A DNA stretch of 64,000 nucleotides from an uncultured Paracoccaceae bacterium (GTDB taxonomy: Bacteria; Pseudomonadota; Alphaproteobacteria; Rhodobacterales; Rhodobacteraceae), in contig CANLVD010000001.1 in the NCBI GenBank assembly GCA_947494445.1, forward strand, positions 1 through 64,000, read 5' to 3'. A program made the translations under genes and the position numbers. Every line of letters starts with the position of its first letter. Position 1 is the first letter of the stretch. Below, piece by piece: positions 55,565-64,000 of this stretch. The notes beneath the pieces were generated by a model, which saw only the letters and a program-made list of their open reading frames with translations, had not been told where the DNA came from and ran no database searches.

Positions 55565-56299
55565 ATGAGAATCGGAATTCTGGAAACCGGAAACGTGAAC
55601 GAACATCTGGTGATCGAACACGGTCGCTATGGCGACATGTTCTCGGCGCTGCTGGCGCAGTCGGACCCCGGTTTCGAGACCTTCTATGTGCACGTGGTCG
55701 GTGGTGAGATGCCACAGGATCCAACGGAGGCCGATGGATGGATGATCACCGGCTCGCGGCACGGGGCTTATGATGACCTGCCCTGGATTGATCCGCTCAA
55801 GGCGTTTCTAAGGAGCTGTCTGGATCGCGAAGTGCCTGTGGTCGGCATCTGCTTTGGCCATCAGATCCTGGCCGAGGCCATGGGGGGTCGTGTGGTGAAA
55901 TCCGACAAAGGCTGGGGTCTTGGCGTTCACCGATATTTGCCGGTGGCGCAGCCCGGATGGGCCAGTGCGGTCAATGAGGGGTGGAGCGGTTATGCGATCC
56001 ATCAGGATCAGGTGATTGAAACGCCCGAAGGCGCTCACCTTCTGGCACGATCTGAATTCTGCGAAACCGCCGCGCTGGCTTACGGGCCACTTGAGGATCC
56101 AACCGCGATCACGGTCCAGTCACATCCCGAATTCAGCCGGGATTTCGTTCAGGGGCTGATCGATGTGCGCCTGCGAAAAATCATTGATCCGGCTATTGTC
56201 GGGGTTGCCGAGGCCGAATTGAATACGCCTGTCGCCAATGCCGACTGGAGCCGCATTTTTGCAGAGTTCTTTCGAAAGAAAGACCAAGCCAAAACCTGA
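55565..56299 (+). CDS. Class I glutamine amidotransferase-like protein
   Basis: 244 residues. Cys96 in GICFGHQ, His and Glu in QSHPEF (about 190). Stand-alone GATase I domain, similar to GMP-synthase glutaminase domains and to gamma-glutamyl amine hydrolases; the partner or substrate is unknown. Starts 54 bases after the LysR gene. Confidence 0.88.
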   Translation: MRIGILETGNVNEHLVIEHGRYGDMFSALLAQSDPGFETFYVHVVGGEMPQDPTEADGWMITGSRHGAYDDLPWIDPLKAFLRSCLDREVPVVGICFGHQILAEAMGGRVVKSDKGWGLGVHRYLPVAQPGWASAVNEGWSGYAIHQDQVIETPEGAHLLARSEFCETAALAYGPLEDPTAITVQSHPEFSRDFVQGLIDVRLRKIIDPAIVGVAEAELNTPVANADWSRIFAEFFRKKDQAKT

Positions 56300-56324
56300 A
56301 CTATGGTCAGGGGCCGAAGCCAAA

Positions 56325-56346
56325 AGGGGCCGCGATTGCGACCCCT
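56325..56346. terminator. Possible bidirectional terminator
   Basis: AGGGGCCGC / GCGACCCCT with loop GATT; one mismatch, no long T run. Lies between two convergent genes, so a terminator is expected here. Confidence 0.35.
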
Positions 56347-56354
56347 GTCTTGCG

Positions 56355-56525
56355 TCACGCCTGTTCGGACAGCCGCGAAATTTCCTCTTTGATGTGCAAC
56401 TTCTGACGTTTGAGGCTTCGGATCGTCAGGTCATCTGAACCGGGACTGCGTTGTTCTTGTTCAACCATTTGCGAAAGATGCTCGTGTTTTCTCTGAAGCT
56501 CCTGCAGGTGTGAACTCAAGCTCAT
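56355..56525 (-). CDS. YdcH/DUF465-family small protein
   Basis: 56 residues, all helical: MSLSSHLQELQRKHEHLSQM to RSLKRQKLHIKEEISRL. Short coiled-coil protein of the DUF465 family, function unknown. AGGAGG seven bases before the ATG fixes the start. Confidence 0.9.
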   Translation of the reverse strand: MSLSSHLQELQRKHEHLSQMVEQEQRSPGSDDLTIRSLKRQKLHIKEEISRLSEQA

Positions 56526-56630
56526 CCCAATACCTCCTGTGATTTGTGTCATCCAACCATAACAGTGCAGCACAGTTTTGCTGATCTGTCACCAAATAGA
56601 ATATGGTATGTTTGCGGCAAATTCTAAAGG

Positions 56631-57383
56631 TTACGTTAACGAAAGCGGCGCGGAACGGCGGAGAATGGCCTCCGCTGCGTCGGAAAAACCCTCGCCATCC
56701 TGTTTGTGCGTTGCACCATCATGAAGCACGAAGGGAGGCAACAAAACCAGCGGTGTCGAACGGCCTTTGAGTGCTTGAACGATGACGCGATCTGCCGGGC
56801 GGTGACCCCTCGCGGCCAATGGCAAGACGCGGATGGCCCCAGCGCGACCATGAAGGGCAGACAATATCATCGGCAGTCCTTCTGTTCTGTAAATCACAGT
56901 GATGGATCCGCCGGGTCTGAGGCGCTTAAGGGCGGCATCCAACCAAAGAGACACCCCTTCCGCGCTTGCCCGGTTGGCCTTGTCCTTGCCAGGCAGTGGC
57001 GACGGGTCCGTGTGGTGATCGTAAAACGGTGGGTTCATCAGGACATGGTCAAATGAACTGTCCCTGATGTCCGCTGGCAAGTCAGTCAGATCGGCAGTGA
57101 CCACCTTGAAATCGGCGGTGTTCTCAAGTGCATTTTGCGCAGCCATTGCGGCGAGATCTGGTTGCACCTCAACGCCGACCACCTTTAGCCCTGGCACCCT
57201 TGAATACAGGCACAAGGCCGCGGCTCCCACGCCGCAGCCAAGGTCAAGCACCCGGTCGCCTGCTTTAGCGCAAACACTTGCCGCCAGCAGGACAGGGTCG
57301 GTGCCAGCGCGATAACCCTGCCGGGGTTGCACGAGCGTGACCTGCCCGCCAAGGAAGGCGTCGCGTGTCGTTTCCGCGCTCAC
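56631..57383 (-). CDS. tRNA1(Val) A37 N6-methyltransferase-like protein
   Basis: 250 residues. Class I N6-adenine methyltransferase: LDLGCGVGAA at 47-56, catalytic NPPFYDH (about 116-122). Similar to TrmN6/YfiC. GTG start overlaps the DUF2007 stop (GTGA). Target adenine inferred from family only. Confidence 0.9.
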   Translation of the reverse strand: MSAETTRDAFLGGQVTLVQPRQGYRAGTDPVLLAASVCAKAGDRVLDLGCGVGAAALCLYSRVPGLKVVGVEVQPDLAAMAAQNALENTADFKVVTADLTDLPADIRDSSFDHVLMNPPFYDHHTDPSPLPGKDKANRASAEGVSLWLDAALKRLRPGGSITVIYRTEGLPMILSALHGRAGAIRVLPLAARGHRPADRVIVQALKGRSTPLVLLPPFVLHDGATHKQDGEGFSDAAEAILRRSAPLSLT

Positions 57384-57598
57384 GCGGGAACCGGCTCCAG
57401 GTCATTGTCTTTCAGGATCGCGCGGGCCCGAAAGGCATCTTCACGCGCCACCATCATGCGTCGTGGGAACAGCCCGATGGAGCCTTCCATCACACTCATG
57501 TGGACGTCCATCACAAAGCACTCTATATCCTCGCCACGTAGCAGTGCAGTGGCAAAAGCGATTTCCGTCGGGTCGGTGGTGCGCAGAATTTCGATCAT
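57380..57598 (-). CDS. DUF2007 domain protein
   Basis: 72 residues. MIEILRTTDPTEIAFATALL then ECFVMDVHMSVMEG and RMMVAREDAFRARAIL: the ferredoxin-like DUF2007 fold, sometimes called putative signal-transducing protein. Coupled to the methyltransferase gene, divergent from ispB. Role unknown. Confidence 0.9.
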   Translation of the reverse strand: MIEILRTTDPTEIAFATALLRGEDIECFVMDVHMSVMEGSIGLFPRRMMVAREDAFRARAILKDNDLEPVPA

Positions 57599-57663
57599 AT
57601 CGCGCTGAGCCTATCGTCCACCCCGCGCCCCGTCGAGTGGCCCCAGACCAAAAGTTCAAATCC

Positions 57664-58653
57664 ATGACCACAGCCGCCCCTTTCGAGACCCTGCAAGCCC
57701 ATCTGTTCGCCGATATGGAGGCCGTAAACGGTCTGATCCAGACCCGGATGGCCAGTGAACATGCCCCCCGCATCCCCGAGGTGACCGCGCATCTGGTCAA
57801 TGCGGGCGGCAAGCGCCTGCGGCCCCTGTTGACGCTTGGGGCAGCCCGGATGTGCGGCTATGGCGGTTCGGATCATGTGAAACTGGCGGCAACGGTGGAG
57901 TTCATTCACACCGCCACATTGCTGCATGATGACGTGGTCGATGAAAGCGCACAGCGGCGCGGGCGGCCGACGGCAAATCTGCTGTGGGACAACAAATCCT
58001 CCGTCCTTGTGGGTGATTATCTGTTCTCACGCGCCTTCCAGTTGATGGTCGAGACAGGGTCGCTCAGGGTGCTGGACATTCTGTCGAACGCCTCCGCCGT
58101 GATCGCAGAGGGTGAGGTTCTGCAACTCACCGCGGCTCAGAACCTGAAGACCGATGAGGCGATTTACGAGCAGGTGATCCGGGGCAAGACAGCGGCACTG
58201 TTTTCGGCTGCAATGGAAGTTGGCGGTGTGATTGCCGAGGCACCAGAGGATCAGGTGCGCGCGCTCTTTGCTTACGGCGATGCCCTTGGCATGGCCTTCC
58301 AGATCGTTGACGATTTGCTGGACTATGGCGGCGCAAGCGCGACCCTTGGCAAGAACACCGGCGATGATTTCCGTGAGCGCAAGATGTCCATGCCCGTTAT
58401 CCTCGCGGTGGCAGCGGCAGATGCGGAAGAGCGAGCCTTCTGGGTGCGGGTCATCGAAAAGGGCGATCAGCGGGATGGTGATCTGGAACACGCCATGTCC
58501 CTGATGGTGCGCCATGATGCCCTGACCAGCACGCGCGAAACTGCGTTGCAATGGGCTGATATAGCCAAGGCGGAAATGGCGAAACTGCCCGATCACCCAT
58601 TGCGGCCCGTGCTGTCCGATCTGGCAGATTTCGTAGTCAGTCGCGTGGTGTAA
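57664..58653 (+). CDS. ispB: Polyprenyl (octa/decaprenyl) diphosphate synthase
   Basis: 329 residues. Makes the isoprenoid side chain of ubiquinone. First Asp-rich motif LLHDDVVDES (Asp89, Asp90, Asp93) and second DDLLDYGG; GGKRLRPLL binds IPP. The start ATG at 57664 begins the family N-terminus. Its 3' end overlaps the convergent ispE by 17 bases. Alphaproteobacteria usually make the C50 chain. Confidence 0.94.
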   Translation: MTTAAPFETLQAHLFADMEAVNGLIQTRMASEHAPRIPEVTAHLVNAGGKRLRPLLTLGAARMCGYGGSDHVKLAATVEFIHTATLLHDDVVDESAQRRGRPTANLLWDNKSSVLVGDYLFSRAFQLMVETGSLRVLDILSNASAVIAEGEVLQLTAAQNLKTDEAIYEQVIRGKTAALFSAAMEVGGVIAEAPEDQVRALFAYGDALGMAFQIVDDLLDYGGASATLGKNTGDDFRERKMSMPVILAVAAADAEERAFWVRVIEKGDQRDGDLEHAMSLMVRHDALTSTRETALQWADIAKAEMAKLPDHPLRPVLSDLADFVVSRVV

Positions 58654-59491
58654 ACAGCGGCGTCGCTACCACCCACCAGTCGGGATTGGAGCGGCGCAGC
58701 GCATCGGCTGCAGCCAGCGCTTGGCCTTCGCGCTCAAACACTCCGAAACAGGTTGCACCGGAGCCGGACATGCGGGCAAGCGCGCAGCCGTCCTGCTTGT
58801 TCAAAGCCTCAAGGCAGTATCTGATGACCGGTTGCGCCTGAATGGCAGGCTGCTCCAGATCATTGCGGCTGTTCGACAGATAACCGATGAAGTCGCGAAA
58901 GTCTGCGAAGACCTCAGGCAGATCCGGCATTGCGGGATTGTCACGGCAGGCAAGGTTGCCAAAGACTTGCGCGGTCGAGACCGGCGTCAGGCAGTTGACC
59001 AGAGCGAGATGCATCTCTGGCAAGTTCGGTAAGCGGTCCAACTGCTCACCGATGCCGCGCATGCGAACCGGTTGAGAGGCCAAGCAGACCGGCACATCCG
59101 CGCCCAGACGCAATTGTGTTTTCAGGTCCGGCAAAGGCACGTCCCAGACATCGCTCAGAAGACGCAAGGCCGCCGCCGCATCGGCAGAGCCGCCACCAAT
59201 ACCCGAGGCGACAGGCAGGGATTTGGTCAGATGCAATGCCGCACCCTGATCGGCGGATCTGGAGGCCAGCGCCGCCTGCATCACCAGATTGTCCGCGCCG
59301 GTGCTTAGCCCCTTTGAAAACGGGCCTGAGACCGACAGGGACAGGGTCGAGGCGGGCTCAACCTCCAGATGGTCGCCCGCTTGGGTGAACACAACCAGAC
59401 TGTCGAGCAGGTGGTAGCCATCAGCCCTTTGGCCGGTGACATGCAGGGTCAGATTGATTTTGGCAGGGGCCAGCGCCGAGGCACTAGCCAT
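58637..59491 (-). CDS. ispE: 4-diphosphocytidyl-2-C-methyl-D-erythritol kinase
   Basis: 284 residues, GHMP kinase fold, MEP isoprenoid pathway. APAKINLTLHV at the N-terminus (catalytic Lys region), LPVASGIGGGSADAAAAL as the ATP loop, RMSGSGATCFGVF near the C-terminus. Overlaps the end of the TPR gene by eight bases. Confidence 0.95.
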   Translation of the reverse strand: MASASALAPAKINLTLHVTGQRADGYHLLDSLVVFTQAGDHLEVEPASTLSLSVSGPFSKGLSTGADNLVMQAALASRSADQGAALHLTKSLPVASGIGGGSADAAAALRLLSDVWDVPLPDLKTQLRLGADVPVCLASQPVRMRGIGEQLDRLPNLPEMHLALVNCLTPVSTAQVFGNLACRDNPAMPDLPEVFADFRDFIGYLSNSRNDLEQPAIQAQPVIRYCLEALNKQDGCALARMSGSGATCFGVFEREGQALAAADALRRSNPDWWVVATPLFTPRD

Positions 59492-61199
59492 CCTGCACCG
59501 TGGTGTCGATCGGTGTCTCGCCCGCCTCTTCGCTCAGGACCGCATCAAGCCCGACTTCCAGCTTGCGACGGATGCGGATCGCCTCATCTTCTTCCGGCTC
59601 AAAGGACAGGGCACGGCGCCATTGGAACTCCGCCTCACGGGTTCGGCCTACCTTCCAATAAACGTCGCCCAGGTGGTCGTTGATGATCGGATCAACCGGT
59701 GTCAGTTCAACCGCGCGTTCCATCGGCTCGACCGCTTCATCGAACCGGCCCAGACGATAAAGGATCCAGCCAAGGGAATCGGTGATGTATCCGTCGTTGG
59801 GGCGCTGCTCGACCGCTTTTTCGATCATGTCGAGCGCTTCATCATAATTGCGCCCAAGTTCGACCAGCGAATACCCCAGATAGTTCAGCACCAGAGGCTG
59901 ATCCGGTTGCAGTTCAAGCGCCTTGCGGAAATCCGCCTCGGCCTGATCCCAGCGGTCCGTACGCTCGAACGTGATGCCGCGGGAATAATACAGGACCCAA
60001 TCCTGCTGCAGCTCCTCTCCCGTCAGGCTGAGCGCGGTGGTATAGGCCTCGGACGCGGGCACAAAATCTTCCATTGCACGCTGGATGTCACCCAGCGAGA
60101 TGAACACCGCCAGATTGTCCGGGCGTTCCCGGGCGAGCGAGGACAGCACCTCAACCGCTTCGTCACTGCGCTCGGCTGCATGAAGCGATTCCGCGCGCCC
60201 AATCTCGGCGCTTTCAAAAAGCGGCGACGCCGGCTTGACCCGGGCATATTCCTTGGAAGCCAGATCGAACTGGCCAAGCTGGCGCAACAGATCACCCGCC
60301 AGAACGAAGCTTTCCTCGTTGGTCGGATCCATATGCTGGGCAAGGCGCGAATAGACCAGCGCCAGCCTGTCGGCCTGCTCGCGGCTCAAAGCACCCGCCA
60401 GCAGCAAGGTCGCCTGCGACGCGCCCTGAGCGGCAGAGTTGATGACATCGAATTCGACCTCTTCACCGGCCTCAATGCGCGCGCGCAGGGCGGTCAACGG
60501 GCCGGGATTGCGGTTTTCGCCGATCATCCTGTCGAGCAGCTGAACCGCATCGTCCCGCCGGTCCAGAACGACCAGAAGCTGAGCATGGGCAATCAGGGAC
60601 TCGGTGTTGATATAAAGCGGCTCGGCCCCATCCGCGCCTGCGATCATGGCCTCGGCCCTAGCAGCATCGCCGGTCAATGCCAGCGCCAGCGCCTTGTGGT
60701 ACTGTCCATAGACCCGCAAACCATCATTGGCGTTGAGTGCGTCAAAGGCGGCTTCGGCATCTGAAAACTTACCAGCCCCGAACGCGGCCCAGCCCTGCAA
60801 CAGACCCCGCAGCAGCCCGTTCAGCTCAACGCTTTCATCATCTGCCAGCGTCTGGGCCTTGTCGAAATCATCACGCCGGAAAGCGTCGGAGATCTGGGTC
60901 AGATGGGTCAACTGGTTCTTGATCCCGGCTGCATCAAGCTGGCGCACCAGCAGTATGGCCGTGTCCACATCGCCCGCATTCATCTGGGCCACCATGGCGC
61001 GTTGCAGGATTTCGGGGTTTTTTGGATCCTGGACCAGTGCCAGCGTATAATACCGCGCCGCGTCGTCGAAATCGCCGCGAATATCCGCCTGTGAAGCCGC
61101 GAGATATGGGCCTGCCAGATCCTGAGCAGCTAGGCTGGATGCGCTCAGCATCAACAGGCCTGCAGTGGCACGGCGAAGGGTTTTGGACAGAACTTGCAC
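59484..61199 (-). CDS. Exported tetratricopeptide-repeat protein
   Basis: 571 residues. Signal peptide about 1-25 (SSLAAQ), then about ten or more TPR-like helix pairs across the protein, clearest at DEALDMIEKAVEQRPNDGYI and DEAVEPMERAVELTPVDPII. Periplasmic scaffold of unknown partner. GTG at 61199 with AAGGAG nine bases upstream is preferred to a longer open frame. Precedes ispE in relatives as well. Confidence 0.85.
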   Translation of the reverse strand: MQVLSKTLRRATAGLLMLSASSLAAQDLAGPYLAASQADIRGDFDDAARYYTLALVQDPKNPEILQRAMVAQMNAGDVDTAILLVRQLDAAGIKNQLTHLTQISDAFRRDDFDKAQTLADDESVELNGLLRGLLQGWAAFGAGKFSDAEAAFDALNANDGLRVYGQYHKALALALTGDAARAEAMIAGADGAEPLYINTESLIAHAQLLVVLDRRDDAVQLLDRMIGENRNPGPLTALRARIEAGEEVEFDVINSAAQGASQATLLLAGALSREQADRLALVYSRLAQHMDPTNEESFVLAGDLLRQLGQFDLASKEYARVKPASPLFESAEIGRAESLHAAERSDEAVEVLSSLARERPDNLAVFISLGDIQRAMEDFVPASEAYTTALSLTGEELQQDWVLYYSRGITFERTDRWDQAEADFRKALELQPDQPLVLNYLGYSLVELGRNYDEALDMIEKAVEQRPNDGYITDSLGWILYRLGRFDEAVEPMERAVELTPVDPIINDHLGDVYWKVGRTREAEFQWRRALSFEPEEDEAIRIRRKLEVGLDAVLSEEAGETPIDTTVQDG

Positions 61200-61317
61200 G
61201 GAAGCGCGCTCCTTGGAAACGAGACAGATGTCGAGCAACCTAGGGCGTTTGGTGTGTAAGTTCAATTAAACCCCGACGGCGCACACCATCTTGTCAGAAT
61301 GCGCCTTCCGAGGCCTG

Positions 61318-62973
61318 TCACATATTCGGATAGTTCGGTCCGTCGCCACCCTGCGGCGTGACCCAGGTGATGTTCTGGCTGGGGTCCTTGATGTCGCAGG
61401 TTTTGCAGTGCACGCAGTTCTGAAAGTTGATCTGGAAGCGCGGGTTTGAGCCGTCTTCTTCTCGGACCACTTCGTACACACCTGCCGGGCAATAGCGCTG
61501 AGCAGGCTCGGCATATTCGGGCAGGTTGGTGCCGATGGGGATTTCCGCATCCGTCAATTGAAGATGCGCAGGCTGGCTTTCTTCGTGGTTGGTGGCCGAG
61601 AAGCTGACATTGGTCAGACGGTCGAAGCTCAGCACGCCATCAGGTTTTGGATAATCGATGGGCGCGTGATCTGATGCTTTGCCAGTGGCCTCAGCGTCCG
61701 ACTTGCCGTGTTTCATGGAACCGAACGGGTTCACACCCAGCAGGTTCGCCGCCCACATGTCGATGCCACCCAGCACCAGCGAGGCCATGAGGCCAAATTT
61801 GGACCAGAGCGGTTTGACGTTCTGCACCCGCTTGAGGTCCTTGGCGATCACACCATCACGCACCGAAGTTTCATACGCGGACAGCTCATCCCCCGACCGG
61901 CCATCCTGAATGGCCGCAAAGGCTGCGTCTGCGGCCATCCGGCCCGAATGCATGGCGTTGTGATTGCCCTTGATCCGCGGCACGTTCACGAAACCGGCCG
62001 AACAGCCCAAAAGTGCACCACCGGGGAAGGTGAGCTTGGGGACAGACTGCCAGCCGCCCTCGGAGATTGCACGCGCCCCGTATGCCACGCGCTTGCCACC
62101 CTCGAGCACCTTGGCAATCTCGGGATGTGTCTTGAACTGCTGGAATTCCATGTAAGGGAAAAGATGCGGGTTCTGGTAGTTCAGATGCACCACAAAGCCG
62201 ATGAAGACCTGATTGTTCTCGGCGTGATACATGAATGATCCGCCACCTGCGTTCTTGCCCAGTGGCCAGCCCATGGTGTGGGTGACCTGACCCTCTTTAT
62301 GGTTGGCCGGATCGATCTCCCAGATCTCTTTCATGCCAAGGCCGTATTTCTGCGGTTCGGCGTCCTTGGACAGATCGTATTTCGCAATCACCTGCTTGGA
62401 GAGCGACCCGCGCACGCCCTCGGACAGGAAGACATATTTGCCGTGAAGTTCCATCCCTGGCTCATAGGCATCGCCCGGCGTGCCATCGGGGTTCTTGCCG
62501 AACTCGCCCGCGACCACGCCCTTGACCTCGCCGTTCTCGCCGTAAACCAGCTCCGAGCAGGCCATGCCGGGGAAGATCTCGACCCCCATCGCCTCGGCCT
62601 GTTCGGCCATCCAGCGGCAGACATTGCCCATTGAGACGATGTAATTGCCGTGGTTCTTCATCAGGGGTGGCATCGGGAAATTTGGGATGCGGATCGAACC
62701 TGCGGGGCCAAGCATCAGAAACCGGTCGTCCTTGACCGGTACCGTGATCGGCGCGCCGCGTTCCTTCCAGTCCGGCATCAGCGCTGTCAGGCCGCTGGGA
62801 TCCAGAACTGCACCAGACAGGATATGCGCGCCAACTTCCGAGCCCTTTTCCAGCACCACGACATTCAGATCGGCATCCAGTTGCTTCAGGCGGATCGCCG
62901 CCGACAGACCGGCCGGGCCAGCACCCACGATGACGACATCACATTCCATGCTTTCGCGCTCGAAATCAGACAT
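61318..62973 (-). CDS. Electron-transfer flavoprotein-ubiquinone oxidoreductase
   Basis: 551 residues. Passes electrons from ETF (fatty-acid, amino-acid and dimethylglycine oxidation) to ubiquinone. FAD motif [17 protein letters not shown] near the N-terminus, C-terminal 4Fe-4S region with CPAGVYE and [22 protein letters not shown] precedes the ATG at 62973. It can serve the dimethylglycine/sarcosine-type enzyme at 17.2 kb. Confidence 0.96.
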   Translation of the reverse strand: MSDFERESMECDVVIVGAGPAGLSAAIRLKQLDADLNVVVLEKGSEVGAHILSGAVLDPSGLTALMPDWKERGAPITVPVKDDRFLMLGPAGSIRIPNFPMPPLMKNHGNYIVSMGNVCRWMAEQAEAMGVEIFPGMACSELVYGENGEVKGVVAGEFGKNPDGTPGDAYEPGMELHGKYVFLSEGVRGSLSKQVIAKYDLSKDAEPQKYGLGMKEIWEIDPANHKEGQVTHTMGWPLGKNAGGGSFMYHAENNQVFIGFVVHLNYQNPHLFPYMEFQQFKTHPEIAKVLEGGKRVAYGARAISEGGWQSVPKLTFPGGALLGCSAGFVNVPRIKGNHNAMHSGRMAADAAFAAIQDGRSGDELSAYETSVRDGVIAKDLKRVQNVKPLWSKFGLMASLVLGGIDMWAANLLGVNPFGSMKHGKSDAEATGKASDHAPIDYPKPDGVLSFDRLTNVSFSATNHEESQPAHLQLTDAEIPIGTNLPEYAEPAQRYCPAGVYEVVREEDGSNPRFQINFQNCVHCKTCDIKDPSQNITWVTPQGGDGPNYPNM

Positions 62974-63174
62974 GTTTTTTCCCTTTTCCCGGCAGGCCAG
63001 CGATGCCACAGCGCATCTGGCCGACAGAGGTACCGCGCACAGGCAAACCGGTCAATGCGGACCAGACGTCACAGGGGCAAGGGGCGCTTGAAACCTGTCG
63101 CAACGCACCCTATCGTCAATGTTCACATTCAAGGCGCTGGCCGGTACGGCCACCAAAAGACAGAGATCAGGCAG

Positions 63175-63645
63175 ATGGACAAAATACCTTTGACCAAGGC
63201 AGGACATGCCCGGCTGGACGCTGAGTTGAAAAAGCTCAAAAGCCAGGATCGCCCCGCCGTTATCCGCGCCATCGCCGAAGCGCGCGAGCATGGTGATCTG
63301 TCGGAAAACGCCGAATACCACGCGGCCCGCGAGCAGCAGAGCCACATCGAAGGCCGGATCAAGGAGCTTGAGGGGATCATCGGTCTGGCCGATGTGATCG
63401 ACATCACCAAGATGTCGGGATCGGTCAAGTTTGGTGCCACGGTCGGACTGGTTGATGAAGACACCGACGAAGAGAAAACCTACCAGATCGTCGGGGAAGC
63501 GGAAGCGGACATCGAAAAGGGCCTTCTCAACATCAAGTCGCCATTGGCGCGCGCTTTGATCGGCAAGGAAGAGGGTGACAGCGTCGAGGTGAAAACCCCC
63601 GGTGGCACCAAGGATTACGAGATACTGTCAGTAAAATACATTTGA
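63175..63645 (+). CDS. greA: Transcription elongation factor GreA
   Basis: 156 residues. Rescues backtracked RNA polymerase. N-terminal coiled coil with the acidic tip [20 protein letters not shown] and C-terminal FKBP-like domain ending [14 protein letters not shown]. Start at [14 protein letters not shown]. Confidence 0.97.
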   Translation: MDKIPLTKAGHARLDAELKKLKSQDRPAVIRAIAEAREHGDLSENAEYHAAREQQSHIEGRIKELEGIIGLADVIDITKMSGSVKFGATVGLVDEDTDEEKTYQIVGEAEADIEKGLLNIKSPLARALIGKEEGDSVEVKTPGGTKDYEILSVKYI

Positions 63646-63672
63646 ACCAGCAACCGCCGGGGGGCAATCGGC

Positions 63673-64000
63673 GTGAACAAAGGTCATACGACACAACAGC
63701 GCCCGGACGGAGCGCGGTGGACACCTGATCTGAAAGATCTGGGCGGCCTTGTGCTGGCCGGTCTCTGGGCTGTGCTGGTGCTAAGCTACAGCGTCGGCAT
63801 GTCCGGCGCACTGGCTGCCAATGGGTTGCCACGTGCACTGGCGATTCTGCTCTGTGTTCTGGGTGCATTTGTTCCACTGGCCCTGACTGGGTTGGCCGTA
63901 AGCCTGCGCCACGTGATGCGTTCGATGCAGGAGGCGTCTCCCGCTGAGGTCAGTCTGCCGAGCATGCCGTCGCTGCCCGACCCCTCGCCTCAGATCAAGG
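63673..64000 (+). CDS. Membrane protein, truncated by window edge
   Basis: 109 codons from a GTG to the right edge without stop: a polar start (VNKGHTTQQRPDG), two membrane helices (about 27-46 and 58-82), then a polar, Pro-rich part (LPSMPSLPDPSP). Starts 27 bases after greA. No family recognised from the visible part; the start codon is uncertain because no good ribosome site is seen. Confidence 0.6.
   Translation, partial: MNKGHTTQQRPDGARWTPDLKDLGGLVLAGLWAVLVLSYSVGMSGALAANGLPRALAILLCVLGAFVPLALTGLAVSLRHVMRSMQEASPAEVSLPSMPSLPDPSPQIK

Overview
The window is about 60% GC chromosomal DNA of an alphaproteobacterium of the Rhodobacteraceae (Roseobacter group). The evidence is the gene order (F1 ATP synthase as delta-alpha-gamma-beta-epsilon without F0, irr divergent from fabA-fabB-fabI, miaB-phoH-ybeY-corC-lnt, ftsE-ftsX-plsC beside a zinc-ribbon membrane protein, argH-lipoprotein-DUF2834-lysA-DUF4175), a MucR regulator, two VPxPA-type C-terminal sorting proteins, a PHA locus and a GcvT-type dimethylglycine/sarcosine dehydrogenase. 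I see no tRNA, rRNA, CRISPR, transposase or phage gene.

Layout. 1-77: a hexanucleotide tandem repeat at the window edge. 0.2-5.2 kb: an OmpA-domain protein overlapping a caspase-fold protease gene, then a three-gene cluster ending in a long DyP-type peroxidase, preceded by two uncharacterised proteins that share a module. 5.2-12.2 kb (minus): RNA modification, maturation and envelope housekeeping genes (mucR, miaB, phoH, ybeY, corC-like, lnt, trmB). 12.4-17.2 kb: a glycosyltransferase-2-like protein and two secreted proteins with a C-terminal sorting signal on either side of an M3 oligopeptidase. 17.2-19.7 kb: FAD/GcvT dehydrogenase. 19.7-21.3 kb: a long non-coding leader, then a tandem array of four small secreted proteins, three of them almost identical. 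21.3-25.6 kb: a translationally coupled catabolic or repair-type group (EEP phosphatase, PLP dehydratase, alpha/beta hydrolase, haloacid dehalogenase) and a VOC protein. 25.6-29.4 kb: fabI-fabB-fabA, irr and a cupin sugar isomerase. 29.6-34.5 kb: atpHAGDC. 34.8-41.2 kb: methyltransferase/gloB, plsC, ftsX-ftsE, zinc-ribbon protein, class II amidotransferase, DUF6356, Lrp regulator. 41.2-47.8 kb: DUF4175, lysA, DUF2834, a low-GC HEPN-like gene broken by an in-frame TGA, a 29-residue lipoprotein, argH. 47.8-56.6 kb: TlpA, tag, an EAL protein, and a PHA locus (phaR, a 52-residue ORF, a PhaC-like synthase, phaA, phaB), then a small 49-residue protein, LysR, amidotransferase and YdcH. 56.6-64 kb: trmN6, DUF2007, ispB, ispE, a TPR protein, ETF-QO, greA and a membrane protein cut by the right edge.

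Most of the window is core metabolism. The parts I cannot explain from known families are (i) the DyP cluster and its two paralogous partner proteins, (ii) the tandem small-secreted-protein array and its leader, (iii) the HEPN-like insertion coupled by TAATG to a lipoprotein gene and interrupted by TGA, (iv) a dispersed intergenic element of about 30 bp present in five copies, and (v) three very short genes (29, 49 and 52 residues).
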